This document shows, one piece after another, positions 1 through 7,556 of a DNA stretch of 64,000 nucleotides. Under the pieces are notes generated by a model. It was given only the letters and a program-made list of their open reading frames with translations, was not told the DNA's origin and searched no databases. This DNA is from Parapedobacter pyrenivorans_A (GTDB lineage Bacteria > Bacteroidota > Bacteroidia > Sphingobacteriales > Sphingobacteriaceae): NCBI RefSeq assembly GCF_041925275.1, contig NZ_JBHEUZ010000007.1:1-64000 (forward strand), read 5' to 3'. The stretch's first letter is position 1. Each line of letters starts with the position of its first letter. The translations under genes and the position numbers were made by a program.

Positions 1-1
1 C

Positions 2-220
2 TCGGCGATGTTCTACATCAAACAGGTTTTCGGCATCGGCCTCAACGCACGCAGCTATGGCGAGCTGGCCGGGATGGTGCAGTTCAACTTCTCGGGCCTG
101 GGGCTGGGTTACAGCTACCAGTTCAACCCGGGCAGCGAGCCGCTCAACCGTCGCATCGGCAACACGACCCACGAGATAGGGCTCAGTTACCGGTTCGATA
201 GGGCCCTGGGGCTGCTTTAG
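2..220 (+). CDS. PorP/SprF-family type IX secretion membrane protein, C-terminal fragment
   Basis: This is the 3' end of a gene that enters from the left edge; the reading frame is open to the first base, so the first ATG at 8 is internal rather than the start. The visible 70 or so residues alternate polar and aromatic residues as in outer-membrane beta strands. They end with a stretch around NPGSEPLNRRIGNTTHEIGL that is characteristic of the PorP/SprF family. Members of this family sit in the outer membrane and work with the type IX secretion and gliding machinery, often next to large adhesins. The family call rests only on the C-terminus, and the neighbouring upstream genes are not visible. 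Confidence 0.72.
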   Translation, partial: SAMFYIKQVFGIGLNARSYGELAGMVQFNFSGLGLGYSYQFNPGSEPLNRRIGNTTHEIGLSYRFDRALGLL

Positions 221-227
221 GTACCCG

Positions 228-1583
228 CTACGGTTGCAATGCTTCCAGGCTCGCCAGTTCTGCCGTCAATTCCTCATCAGTAAACGAATGGTCTCGCAGC
301 TTGCCATCGAAATAATCCTGGTACGCTGCCATATCCACAAAACCATGGCCGCAAAGATTGAAAAGGATGGTTTTTGATACCCCTTCTTCCTTGGCACTGT
401 TGACCTCTCGGATAACTTGGGCGATTCCATGGTTCGCTTCGGGGGCAGGGACAATCCCTTCGGCCTTGGCAAACAAAATACCGGCCTCGAAACATTCCAA
501 TTGCTGGATAGCCTGCGCTTCGATAAGCCCGTCCTTGAGCAACTGGCTGCATAGCACGCTGGCTCCATGGTAGCGTAATCCCCCGGCGTGGATGGCGGCG
601 GGTGTAAAGGTATGCCCTAACGTATACATGGGCAGCAGTGGGGTATATCCTTGGGTATCGCCAAAATCGTACATGAATTTCCCCTTGGTGAGCTTGGGGC
701 AGGAAGCGGGCTCCACGGCTACGCAACGCAAGGATTTACCTCCTATTTTATCTTGCAGGAATGGAAAGGACAGGCCTGCGAAATTAGATCCGCCGCCCAA
801 TGGCGCTATGATGACATCAGGGTAGTCGCCGGCATACTCCAATTGTTTCTTTGCTTCCTGGCCGATGATGGTCTGGTGGAGCAAGACATGGTTGAGCACA
901 GAACCCAATGCATATTTGGTGTGTTCGTCGCCCACGGCCATTTCGATGGCTTCCGAAATAGCCAGACCTAAGCTACCGGGTGTATCGGGATTGGCTGCGA
1001 GTGCATCGCGACCCGCTTGTGTATGATTGGTTGGCGATGAATGGACCGTGGCACCAAACGTGTTCATCAGGATTTTGCGGTAAGGTTTCTGGTCGAAGCT
1101 AATGCGCACCATGTAGACATCACAGTCGATCCCGAAATGGCTGCAAGCGAAACTCAATGCGGTTCCCCATTGACCGGCACCGGTTTCGGTGATGATGCGC
1201 TTGATTCCAGCTTGTTTGTTATAGTACGCTTGTGGGATGGCTGTGTTGGGCTTATGTGAGCCACTGGGGCTTGTTCCTTCGTACTTGTAGTAAATCTTAC
1301 AATCGGTTCCCAGCGCCTTTTCCAGGTTGGTGGCCCGGATCAAAGGCGTAGGACGCCAGATGCGGTAGGCTTCCTGTACTTCTTCGGGAATATCAATATA
1401 CCGTTCTGTAGATACTTCCTGCTCGATGAGTGCCATGGGGAAGATCGGAGCGAGGTCGTCCGGACCTACAGGCTGCTTCGTGGCTGGGTGGAGTGGCGGC
1501 AGCGGCTTGTTGGGCATGTCGGCTACAATATTATACCACTGGGTGGGCATGTCGCGTTCGTTCAGAAGGATTTTCTTTTCCAT
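228..1583 (-). CDS. TrpB-like PLP-dependent enzyme (tryptophan synthase beta, TrpB2 type)
   Basis: This 451-residue protein resembles the longer TrpB2 form of the tryptophan synthase beta subunit, which condenses indole with serine using pyridoxal phosphate. The PLP lysine is K111 in the SGSHKPN motif. The TETGAGQWG loop ends near residue 140, and the phosphate-binding GGGSN lies at 263-267. It has the N-terminal extension usual for TrpB2, about 50 residues longer than classical TrpB. No trpA, trpC or other trp gene is adjacent, so it is a stand-alone gene, as TrpB2 often is. TrpB2 enzymes can work without TrpA and may salvage free indole; that role is inferred here. It is transcribed divergently from the FHA gene, with about 150 bp between them. 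Confidence 0.9.
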   Translation of the reverse strand: MEKKILLNERDMPTQWYNIVADMPNKPLPPLHPATKQPVGPDDLAPIFPMALIEQEVSTERYIDIPEEVQEAYRIWRPTPLIRATNLEKALGTDCKIYYKYEGTSPSGSHKPNTAIPQAYYNKQAGIKRIITETGAGQWGTALSFACSHFGIDCDVYMVRISFDQKPYRKILMNTFGATVHSSPTNHTQAGRDALAANPDTPGSLGLAISEAIEMAVGDEHTKYALGSVLNHVLLHQTIIGQEAKKQLEYAGDYPDVIIAPLGGGSNFAGLSFPFLQDKIGGKSLRCVAVEPASCPKLTKGKFMYDFGDTQGYTPLLPMYTLGHTFTPAAIHAGGLRYHGASVLCSQLLKDGLIEAQAIQQLECFEAGILFAKAEGIVPAPEANHGIAQVIREVNSAKEEGVSKTILFNLCGHGFVDMAAYQDYFDGKLRDHSFTDEELTAELASLEALQP

Positions 1584-1731
1584 GTATTTATATGTTTATT
1601 ACTGAATTAGGTGTGCGGGACTAATGTACAAACTTTGTCTTAATTTTTCATTTTCCCTGTTGACCTTTTGATGTCTTTTCCGATAGGTGTTTAGATAGCT
1701 AATCTTTTAAACACATTTAAAATCATTTCTG

Positions 1732-3408
1732 ATGATGAAAGGAACCGTAAAACAGTATCAGATCAGGTACAAGGAGGGCATCAAGGCCAATCAGACCGAA
1801 TCGTTTGATTTTGCACTGCCCGAATTGCGGATCGGGCGCGATCCGGACAGTGAAATCCGGTTCGATCCTGAGCGGGAGTTGGCCGTAAGCCGGCAGCACG
1901 CCCGTATTGTGCGGCAGCCCGATGGCCGGGTGACGATTGAAGACAACAACTCGCGGAACGGACTGTTCGTCAACAATCGCCGTGTTTCCGGCACGACGGA
2001 ATTGCGGCCCGGCGACGAGGTGAAACTCGGAAAAAACGGGCCGGCATTTGTTTTTGACCTCGACCCACGGCCGGTGCCTGCTGTGATGCCCACGCAGGTC
2101 ATCGATATCCCGGCGCCGACCACCTCGCTTGATACCCAACGGGTAACGGACTATGTGCCGGCAGGCCGCCGAACGGGAAGGACGAATTGGTGGTATGCGC
2201 TACCCATTGTTTTTCTGCTGGTCGGTGCAACGGTGTTGTGGACGGGCTTTACCAAAGAGACCAATGTGTCGAAGATGGTGGGCGATGGCGAACTGGATAT
2301 CCAGATTTTCCCGCTGCAGGCCATGATGCCGGCAGCCTATAAGGTCTATGCCAACCCGGCAGCGCTGGACGGACGCTTCTATTTCTGCAAAGTGGTCGTA
2401 GACAATAAAGGTAGCGGCGAGCTGCGGGACGTGAAAGTAGACTATTCGGTGCCCGGTTACATCGACTGGACCACAGCAGATGAAGTGAAGTACATCTTGC
2501 CGGGCGGGGCATCCGTGGTGACCATCTACCCGCAGTTTCCCCAACGCATAGTCGAGAAGACCACGCAGTCGGCCGAGCGGATGCAGATACGCATCACGTA
2601 TATGAACGGTGGGAAACCGGATAAATATGAAAAGACGTATCCTTTCCAGATGCTGAGCCGGAATGATTACCTGTACACCAACATCGCGTTCAGTGAAATC
2701 AGGGGGCAGCAGGATTTAGAGGACAACAACGATCTGGCTCCGGTATTCATCACTCCGCAGGATCCAATCATTAAATATTATACCCAGCAAGTACAGGAAA
2801 AGGTGTTGGGCGGTGCTACGGCAGGCGTAAGCCAAAATCCGCAAGAAGTGGTGAGGTTTATGTTGGGCGTATATGAAGCGACCCGGCGTACCGGCATGGT
2901 GTATAGCGGCACCAGCGGTGCGCAGCAGGAAATTGGCGATATTGTGAGTACGCAGCAGAAGGTGCGGCTGCCTCGCGAGGTCGTTACCGGCAATACCGGC
3001 TTGTGCATCGAGATGGCTTTCCTCTATGCGAGTGTCTTCGCTAGCGAAGGGTTGGACCCCGTGATTTTCTTCGTCCCCGGCCATGCCTATCCGGGGGTGC
3101 ATGTAAATGGCCAGTATTACGCCATCGAGGCCACGGCGGTGGGTGGTGCGGGCCTGGGGTATATCGCCACCGCCGACCAAGCCTTCCAGGCGGGCATGAA
3201 GCAGCTCAACGAGTTTATGCAGAAAGCCCAGCAAGGTGTGCCCGGCTACGCCATGATCAACGTGAAACAGCTGATCAACAGCGGCGTGCATCCCATGGAG
3301 CTCACGGATGACGCCTTTATGCGCGTGAAAGTGGACCAGTTGGCCCAACGGATGGCCGTGGGTGGTCCGCTGGTATTCCAAAAAACGGAGCAGCAACAAC
3401 AATTGTAA
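1732..3408 (+). CDS. FHA domain / transglutaminase-like membrane protein
   Basis: This 558-residue protein starts with a forkhead-associated domain (about residues 8-105, with the SRQHAR and NNSRNG motifs), which binds phosphothreonine peptides. A single membrane segment follows at about 162-180. The distal part looks like a transglutaminase/cysteine-protease core with C425 (TGLCIEM), H451 (VPGHAYPG) and E466 (YYAIEAT) in the spacing expected for a Cys-His-acidic triad. The topology implied is a cytoplasmic FHA domain and a periplasmic catalytic domain. It is the first gene of an operon with a PP2C phosphatase and a Ser/Thr kinase, so the FHA domain probably reads phosphorylation set by those two. 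The substrate of the transglutaminase-like domain is unknown. The ATG at 1735 is an alternative start one codon downstream. Confidence 0.8.
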   Translation: MMKGTVKQYQIRYKEGIKANQTESFDFALPELRIGRDPDSEIRFDPERELAVSRQHARIVRQPDGRVTIEDNNSRNGLFVNNRRVSGTTELRPGDEVKLGKNGPAFVFDLDPRPVPAVMPTQVIDIPAPTTSLDTQRVTDYVPAGRRTGRTNWWYALPIVFLLVGATVLWTGFTKETNVSKMVGDGELDIQIFPLQAMMPAAYKVYANPAALDGRFYFCKVVVDNKGSGELRDVKVDYSVPGYIDWTTADEVKYILPGGASVVTIYPQFPQRIVEKTTQSAERMQIRITYMNGGKPDKYEKTYPFQMLSRNDYLYTNIAFSEIRGQQDLEDNNDLAPVFITPQDPIIKYYTQQVQEKVLGGATAGVSQNPQEVVRFMLGVYEATRRTGMVYSGTSGAQQEIGDIVSTQQKVRLPREVVTGNTGLCIEMAFLYASVFASEGLDPVIFFVPGHAYPGVHVNGQYYAIEATAVGGAGLGYIATADQAFQAGMKQLNEFMQKAQQGVPGYAMINVKQLINSGVHPMELTDDAFMRVKVDQLAQRMAVGGPLVFQKTEQQQQL

Positions 3409-3431
3409 ACCAATCAGCAATCGAAAACGAA

Positions 3432-4088
3432 ATGAAGAATTTAATTCTTGTGGCTATCCTCATGGTGGTCGCCACGATGTGGGCATGGGGTCAGCAAACC
3501 ATTAAGGAACCTATGATATTTAATAGCGATGTACACATTGACTCGGCGGGAAACGCCACGTTTGTTATTTCCGGCAAGCTCAATGCCATGCAATGGCAGT
3601 GGTGGAATTATTCGTATGGCACCGGAAACGCCTCCAACCTGAAACGGAACATCGAGAAGTCACTGAGCTCGCTACACCTGTACGACTTCACGTATGAGCC
3701 CAATGAAATGGACCGTAGTTTTAAACTGACCTACAAAGCGAAGGGTGTGGTGGAGTACCTTGGCAAAGACAACTGGTTGGCCGAGCTCGGCCTCCGCGAA
3801 ACGCAACCCGTGAAGATTACGGAAAACAGTTTTACGGCTACGCTTTCACAGCAGATGGGGTATAGTGTGCTACAGACCAACATGCGGGTAACGCTGCCCG
3901 CCGACGTGACCGGGATGGCGTTTGACAAAGATGAGTTTAACTACGTAACCATCCAATACAAGCGGCCCACGGAGAGCGTGATGGAGGTAGGTGATGCCGG
4001 TATGAAAACTGCCGGATACTCACTGCTTGGCGCCGGATTGCTGGCGATGGTTGGATTATTGGTGTTACGCCGGCAGTCGCATCTATGA
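3432..4088 (+). CDS. Small secreted membrane-anchored protein of the kinase/phosphatase operon
   Basis: I do not recognise the family. The 218-residue protein has an N-terminal signal peptide ending near the AWGQ of residues 18-21. A predicted beta-rich domain of about 170 residues follows. The C-terminus is a hydrophobic segment (about 192-212) closing with RRQSHL, so the domain should be held on the outer face of the inner membrane with a short basic cytoplasmic tail. It lies 23 nt after the FHA gene, and its stop overlaps the start of the PP2C gene by 4 nt (ATGA), which suggests translational coupling. It is probably an accessory or sensor part of this signalling operon, but nothing in the sequence shows a catalytic function. 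Confidence 0.7.
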   Translation: MKNLILVAILMVVATMWAWGQQTIKEPMIFNSDVHIDSAGNATFVISGKLNAMQWQWWNYSYGTGNASNLKRNIEKSLSSLHLYDFTYEPNEMDRSFKLTYKAKGVVEYLGKDNWLAELGLRETQPVKITENSFTATLSQQMGYSVLQTNMRVTLPADVTGMAFDKDEFNYVTIQYKRPTESVMEVGDAGMKTAGYSLLGAGLLAMVGLLVLRRQSHL

Positions 4089-4975
4089 AAGCGTTGGCCA
4101 GGTGGTTTCGAACAGGTAGGGACCATCACCCCCAATTGGCTACACTGGAAGGTGCCGGCCATGTTGGGACATTGGGAATCCAGATTGCCACCGATGTGGG
4201 TAATGTGCGGTCCAACAATGAGGACCGCGCCGTGGCCGTGTATCCCCATGACGAGCGCATGCGCGGGGAGCATGGGGTGATGATGGTGTTGGCCGATGGT
4301 ATGGGTGGGCACGACGCCGGCGAAGTTGCCAGCGGAATGGCCGTGGAGCGCGTAGCGCAGCAGTTTTTCGGAGGAAAGGGAAGGGTGCTGGACCGGCTTA
4401 GGGAGGCCTTCCATGCCGCCAACGTGGAAATATATCAGGCGGGGCAGGGGGGAACACATCAACGAATGGGTACGACCTGCACAGCGGTGGTTGCCGTTGG
4501 CGACACATTGTGTATCGCCCATGTGGGCGACAGCCGGGCCTATCATTGGCGCGAGGGTCAATTAACACGGTTGACCGTGGACCAGACGTATGTGCAATAC
4601 CTCATACAAAAAGGCACACTGGCGTACGAAGAGGCGATTAAACACCCCGAAAGGAATATCTTGATGCAGGCGTTGGGTACTGCGGCCACGGTGGCGCCCG
4701 ACGTGTCGCGTAAAGCGGGCTATGCCGCGCCGGGTGATGTCATTTTCCTCTGCTCGGATGGGTTGTATGAGTACCTATCGGACGACGAAATTGTAACCTA
4801 CCTGAACGACGAGGCCCAACGCGGCAGGGTCGCCCAAGAAATGGTCGACGAAGCCAAGCGCCGCGGGGGACACGACAACATCACGGTATTGGTCGGTCAG
4901 ATACAACCTTGGGAAAAAGGGGCAGTGCTGGAAAACACGCGTGAACTTACCGAAAATCGGGAGCCAAATCCGTAA
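4085..4975 (+). CDS. PP2C-type serine/threonine protein phosphatase
   Basis: This 296-residue protein is a complete PPM/PP2C phosphatase, which removes phosphate from Ser and Thr using two metal ions. The metal-binding and catalytic acidic residues are all visible: D47 in SNNEDRA, D71 in LADGMGGH, D149 in HVGDSRAY, D225 in CSDGLYE and D264 in GGHDNIT. There is no membrane segment, so it is cytoplasmic. It starts inside the stop codon of the upstream gene, and the kinase gene starts 4 nt after its own stop. A tightly coupled kinase and phosphatase pair is the usual arrangement of bacterial Hanks-type signalling; this enzyme most likely reverses the neighbouring kinase's phosphorylations, including its autophosphorylation. 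Confidence 0.93.
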   Translation: MKALARWFRTGRDHHPQLATLEGAGHVGTLGIQIATDVGNVRSNNEDRAVAVYPHDERMRGEHGVMMVLADGMGGHDAGEVASGMAVERVAQQFFGGKGRVLDRLREAFHAANVEIYQAGQGGTHQRMGTTCTAVVAVGDTLCIAHVGDSRAYHWREGQLTRLTVDQTYVQYLIQKGTLAYEEAIKHPERNILMQALGTAATVAPDVSRKAGYAAPGDVIFLCSDGLYEYLSDDEIVTYLNDEAQRGRVAQEMVDEAKRRGGHDNITVLVGQIQPWEKGAVLENTRELTENREPNP

Positions 4976-4979
4976 AACC

Positions 4980-6767
4980 ATGATTGGAAAGACCATACAG
5001 GGCTATCGGGTGGACGCGCTTCTGGGTGAAGGGGGTATGGGTAAGGTATACCTGGCCACCGATCTGGCATTGGATCGCAAAGTAGCCATCAAGAACCTCA
5101 ACGCCAATTTGGCGTACGATACGACTTTTTTGGAGCGCTTCACGAATGAAGCGCGGATATTGAGCAGGCTATCGCATCCCAATATCGCCTTGCTGTACAA
5201 TTACATCCAAGTAGGCAGCGACCACTATATGGCGATGGAATACGTGGAAGGCGACGACATGGATACCTATGTGCGCAACTATGGCGCGGTATCGCCGGCG
5301 CAGTTGGTGCCTATCTTGACGGTGCTGCTTGACGGCTTGGGCTATGCGCACGGAAAAGGGGTGTTGCACCGCGACATCAAGCCGGCGAACCTCATGCTCA
5401 CGCCGCACGGCTCCGTCAAGATCATGGACTTCGGCATCGCCCGGGTTTCGGACCAAGCCAGCCGGCTCACGAAGGTGAGGAGCGTTATCGGTACGCTGGA
5501 TTACTTAGCCCCCGAGCTGATCCAGGGAGCGGATCCTACTCCCGCATCAGACTGTTACGCGCTGGGTGTGGTGGCCTACGAACTGGCTACGGGCGGCACG
5601 CTGCCATTCAAGGGCACGAGTGAGTTTGCACTGATGCAAGCCATCATAGGCGGGAAGCCGCTTCCTTTGGACAGGCTGAATAAGCGGGTGCCGAGAAAGC
5701 TTGCCAGTATCATCGGCAAAGCCATGGCGGCGGACCCAGCAGCACGCTTCAAGGATACCGGCCAATTCCGTACGGCACTGCTCCGTGCTTTCCCGAACTA
5801 TCGGACGATTGATCCGTATTTGCCGAAACCTGCTGCGCCCACGGCCCTTGCGCCGGTGCCTGCTCCGCCGCCCCCCGGTGCACCAGAGACCGTGGTGCTG
5901 GAGCCCACAAAGGCGGGGACTCCCTTGCCCACGAAGGTAATAGCGCGTGTAGAACCGGCGGGTTTTCAGTTGCCTGCGTCTCCCAAGCGATTTGCTTACG
6001 CGGCGTACGCGGCCGGATTGGCAGCCGTCATCCTGGTTGTGGTAGCACTGGTGTTCTTGTTTTGGCCCGGCGGCGGGCCTACCGCCGGAAAGGAAAACAA
6101 TACCGCGACGGTCGGTGTGGACGACGGGGGGAAGCCCGGTCAGCGGTTTGCCCTGGCGACAGGCAACGACGCAGGGACGACCGCGACCCCGCCGGCCGAC
6201 GTGCAGCAGTTGATCGCCGCCACCGAAGAAGAATTGACCCTACCGCCACCCGACCCCGAACGCCCATCCGGCCCATCACCGCAATCGGACGGTAATGCCG
6301 AGCGTAAACCAACGTCGGAGGAAAACGTGCCGGAAGAGACGACGGCAATCGACAAGAAACCCGAGCAGATGCCCGGAACAACGGTTAATACACAGCCAGA
6401 AAATGAACCGGATGTTGAACCCGAACGCATACCTGCCCCGATGGTACTTGATGGGTCCGTAACGGTAAACCTGCGCCTCCGTGATAAGCTGGACGGCGCG
6501 CAACTACAAAAGGGGCAGCAGTTGTCGTTTTCCGTTACCAAGCCGGTAACCTATCGTGGATACACCATCATCTCCAAAGGAGCGTTGGCCACCGCGGAGA
6601 TCCGCCGGGTTGGTTCGAGGCAGGTAAGCATCCGATTCAACGATGTGAAAAGCGTCAATGGCCAGACCATCCCGTTTGTGAAAAGCGAACTCAGCGGCAA
6701 AATCGAAGATATGCTCGCTTCGCCCGATTTTATCGTCATACTGGAAAAAGGGGCAACGATACCCTGA
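4980..6767 (+). CDS. Membrane-anchored Hanks-type Ser/Thr protein kinase
   Basis: The kinase is 595 residues from the ATG at 4980; an in-frame GTG at 4941 would add 13 residues inside the phosphatase gene and is less likely. All kinase landmarks are present: glycine loop GEGGMG (16-21), VAIK lysine K38, HRDIKPAN with catalytic D132, DFG D150 and APE 177-179. A proline-rich linker (about 280-335) leads to one membrane segment at about 340-362. An acidic, low-complexity region follows, and then a folded C-terminal domain of about 110 residues that should lie in the periplasm and could act as a sensor. It contains no PASTA repeats. It forms an operon with the phosphatase and the FHA protein, which are its likely antagonist and reader. 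Confidence 0.93.
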   Translation: MIGKTIQGYRVDALLGEGGMGKVYLATDLALDRKVAIKNLNANLAYDTTFLERFTNEARILSRLSHPNIALLYNYIQVGSDHYMAMEYVEGDDMDTYVRNYGAVSPAQLVPILTVLLDGLGYAHGKGVLHRDIKPANLMLTPHGSVKIMDFGIARVSDQASRLTKVRSVIGTLDYLAPELIQGADPTPASDCYALGVVAYELATGGTLPFKGTSEFALMQAIIGGKPLPLDRLNKRVPRKLASIIGKAMAADPAARFKDTGQFRTALLRAFPNYRTIDPYLPKPAAPTALAPVPAPPPPGAPETVVLEPTKAGTPLPTKVIARVEPAGFQLPASPKRFAYAAYAAGLAAVILVVVALVFLFWPGGGPTAGKENNTATVGVDDGGKPGQRFALATGNDAGTTATPPADVQQLIAATEEELTLPPPDPERPSGPSPQSDGNAERKPTSEENVPEETTAIDKKPEQMPGTTVNTQPENEPDVEPERIPAPMVLDGSVTVNLRLRDKLDGAQLQKGQQLSFSVTKPVTYRGYTIISKGALATAEIRRVGSRQVSIRFNDVKSVNGQTIPFVKSELSGKIEDMLASPDFIVILEKGATIP

Positions 6768-6814
6768 ACAAAAACAAAGGAAGAATTAAAAATAACAAAT
6801 TTAAAATCAAGAAC

Positions 6815-7438
6815 ATGAAACGATTGACATTAGTACTGGTCACGGTGGCTTGCTATTTGGCCGCGAATGCACAGATCATGCAGCGCTCATCGATCAAAGG
6901 ATTGAACGTCGCTGCGGGCATCAACATGGTGGGGTGGAGCTCTGAATATTATGAATTCCTGTCCGAGACGGCGGGCAGCGGCTACGGTGCGGGGCTGACG
7001 GCCAGCTACGGTATCACGGAACTGATTGAGCCATACGTCGGGTTCAGCTATTCTGCAATAGGTACGGGCGAGGTGGATGCCGAATCCATGTCGATGGGCC
7101 AGCTGGATATCGGCGCACGGCTCAACTTTTTGGGGACGATCCACGCGTGGCGGCCATTTGTGCAGGCGGGGTACAGCAATCAGGTGCTGGGGTTAAATGG
7201 GGTCAACAACGGCGACGGTACAGTGGATGTACGGATAAAGTCGCATGCGCCCCACGTGGGCGGAGGTGTGGCCTATTTTTTTAATCCGGTATGGTCGGTA
7301 TATGCGAAGGGCTTGTTTACCTTGGAGGGGAAAACCAGTGAATTTTTTGCCGGTGAAAAGATAGATGCCGAGCCGGATATCACTGCTTTTCGGGTAACAT
7401 TGGGCGCGAAATTCAATTTGCAATCGCTCATCTATTAA
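6815..7438 (+). CDS. Outer-membrane beta-barrel protein
   Basis: This 207-residue protein has a signal peptide (cleavage likely after the ANA at residues 17-19) and then alternating strands typical of a small outer-membrane barrel. Examples are GAGLTASYGITELIEPYVGF and a C-terminal strand with VTLGAKFNL before the terminal residues. It resembles the generic outer membrane beta-barrel domain found in many Bacteroidota proteins, for which no specific activity is known. It follows the kinase by 47 nt and is followed by a terminator hairpin, so it is the last gene of the signalling operon. A structural or porin-like role is likely; a link to the kinase is suggested only by position. Confidence 0.75.
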   Translation: MKRLTLVLVTVACYLAANAQIMQRSSIKGLNVAAGINMVGWSSEYYEFLSETAGSGYGAGLTASYGITELIEPYVGFSYSAIGTGEVDAESMSMGQLDIGARLNFLGTIHAWRPFVQAGYSNQVLGLNGVNNGDGTVDVRIKSHAPHVGGGVAYFFNPVWSVYAKGLFTLEGKTSEFFAGEKIDAEPDITAFRVTLGAKFNLQSLIY

Positions 7439-7472
7439 ATAGGATTCAACCGTTCCATGTGTTTAAGAGAGG

Positions 7473-7504
7473 TGTCCTCCCGGTGTGGAGGGCATCTTTT
7501 TTTT
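7473..7504 (+). terminator. Rho-independent terminator closing the kinase operon
   Basis: A short hairpin (tgtcctcc pairing with ggagggca, with one G-T pair) is followed directly by nine T residues. It lies 35 bp after the barrel gene and before the large lipoprotein, separating two transcription units. Confidence 0.75.
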
Positions 7505-7556
7505 GATGACCTTTTTGACTGCTTACGATATACAAGTAAACAGTTAAAACGAAGCG

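Noticed and set aside
1732..7438. Type VI secretion regulation by the FHA/PP2C/kinase set
   Set aside because: That gene trio occurs in some T6SS loci, but no T6SS structural gene is nearby.
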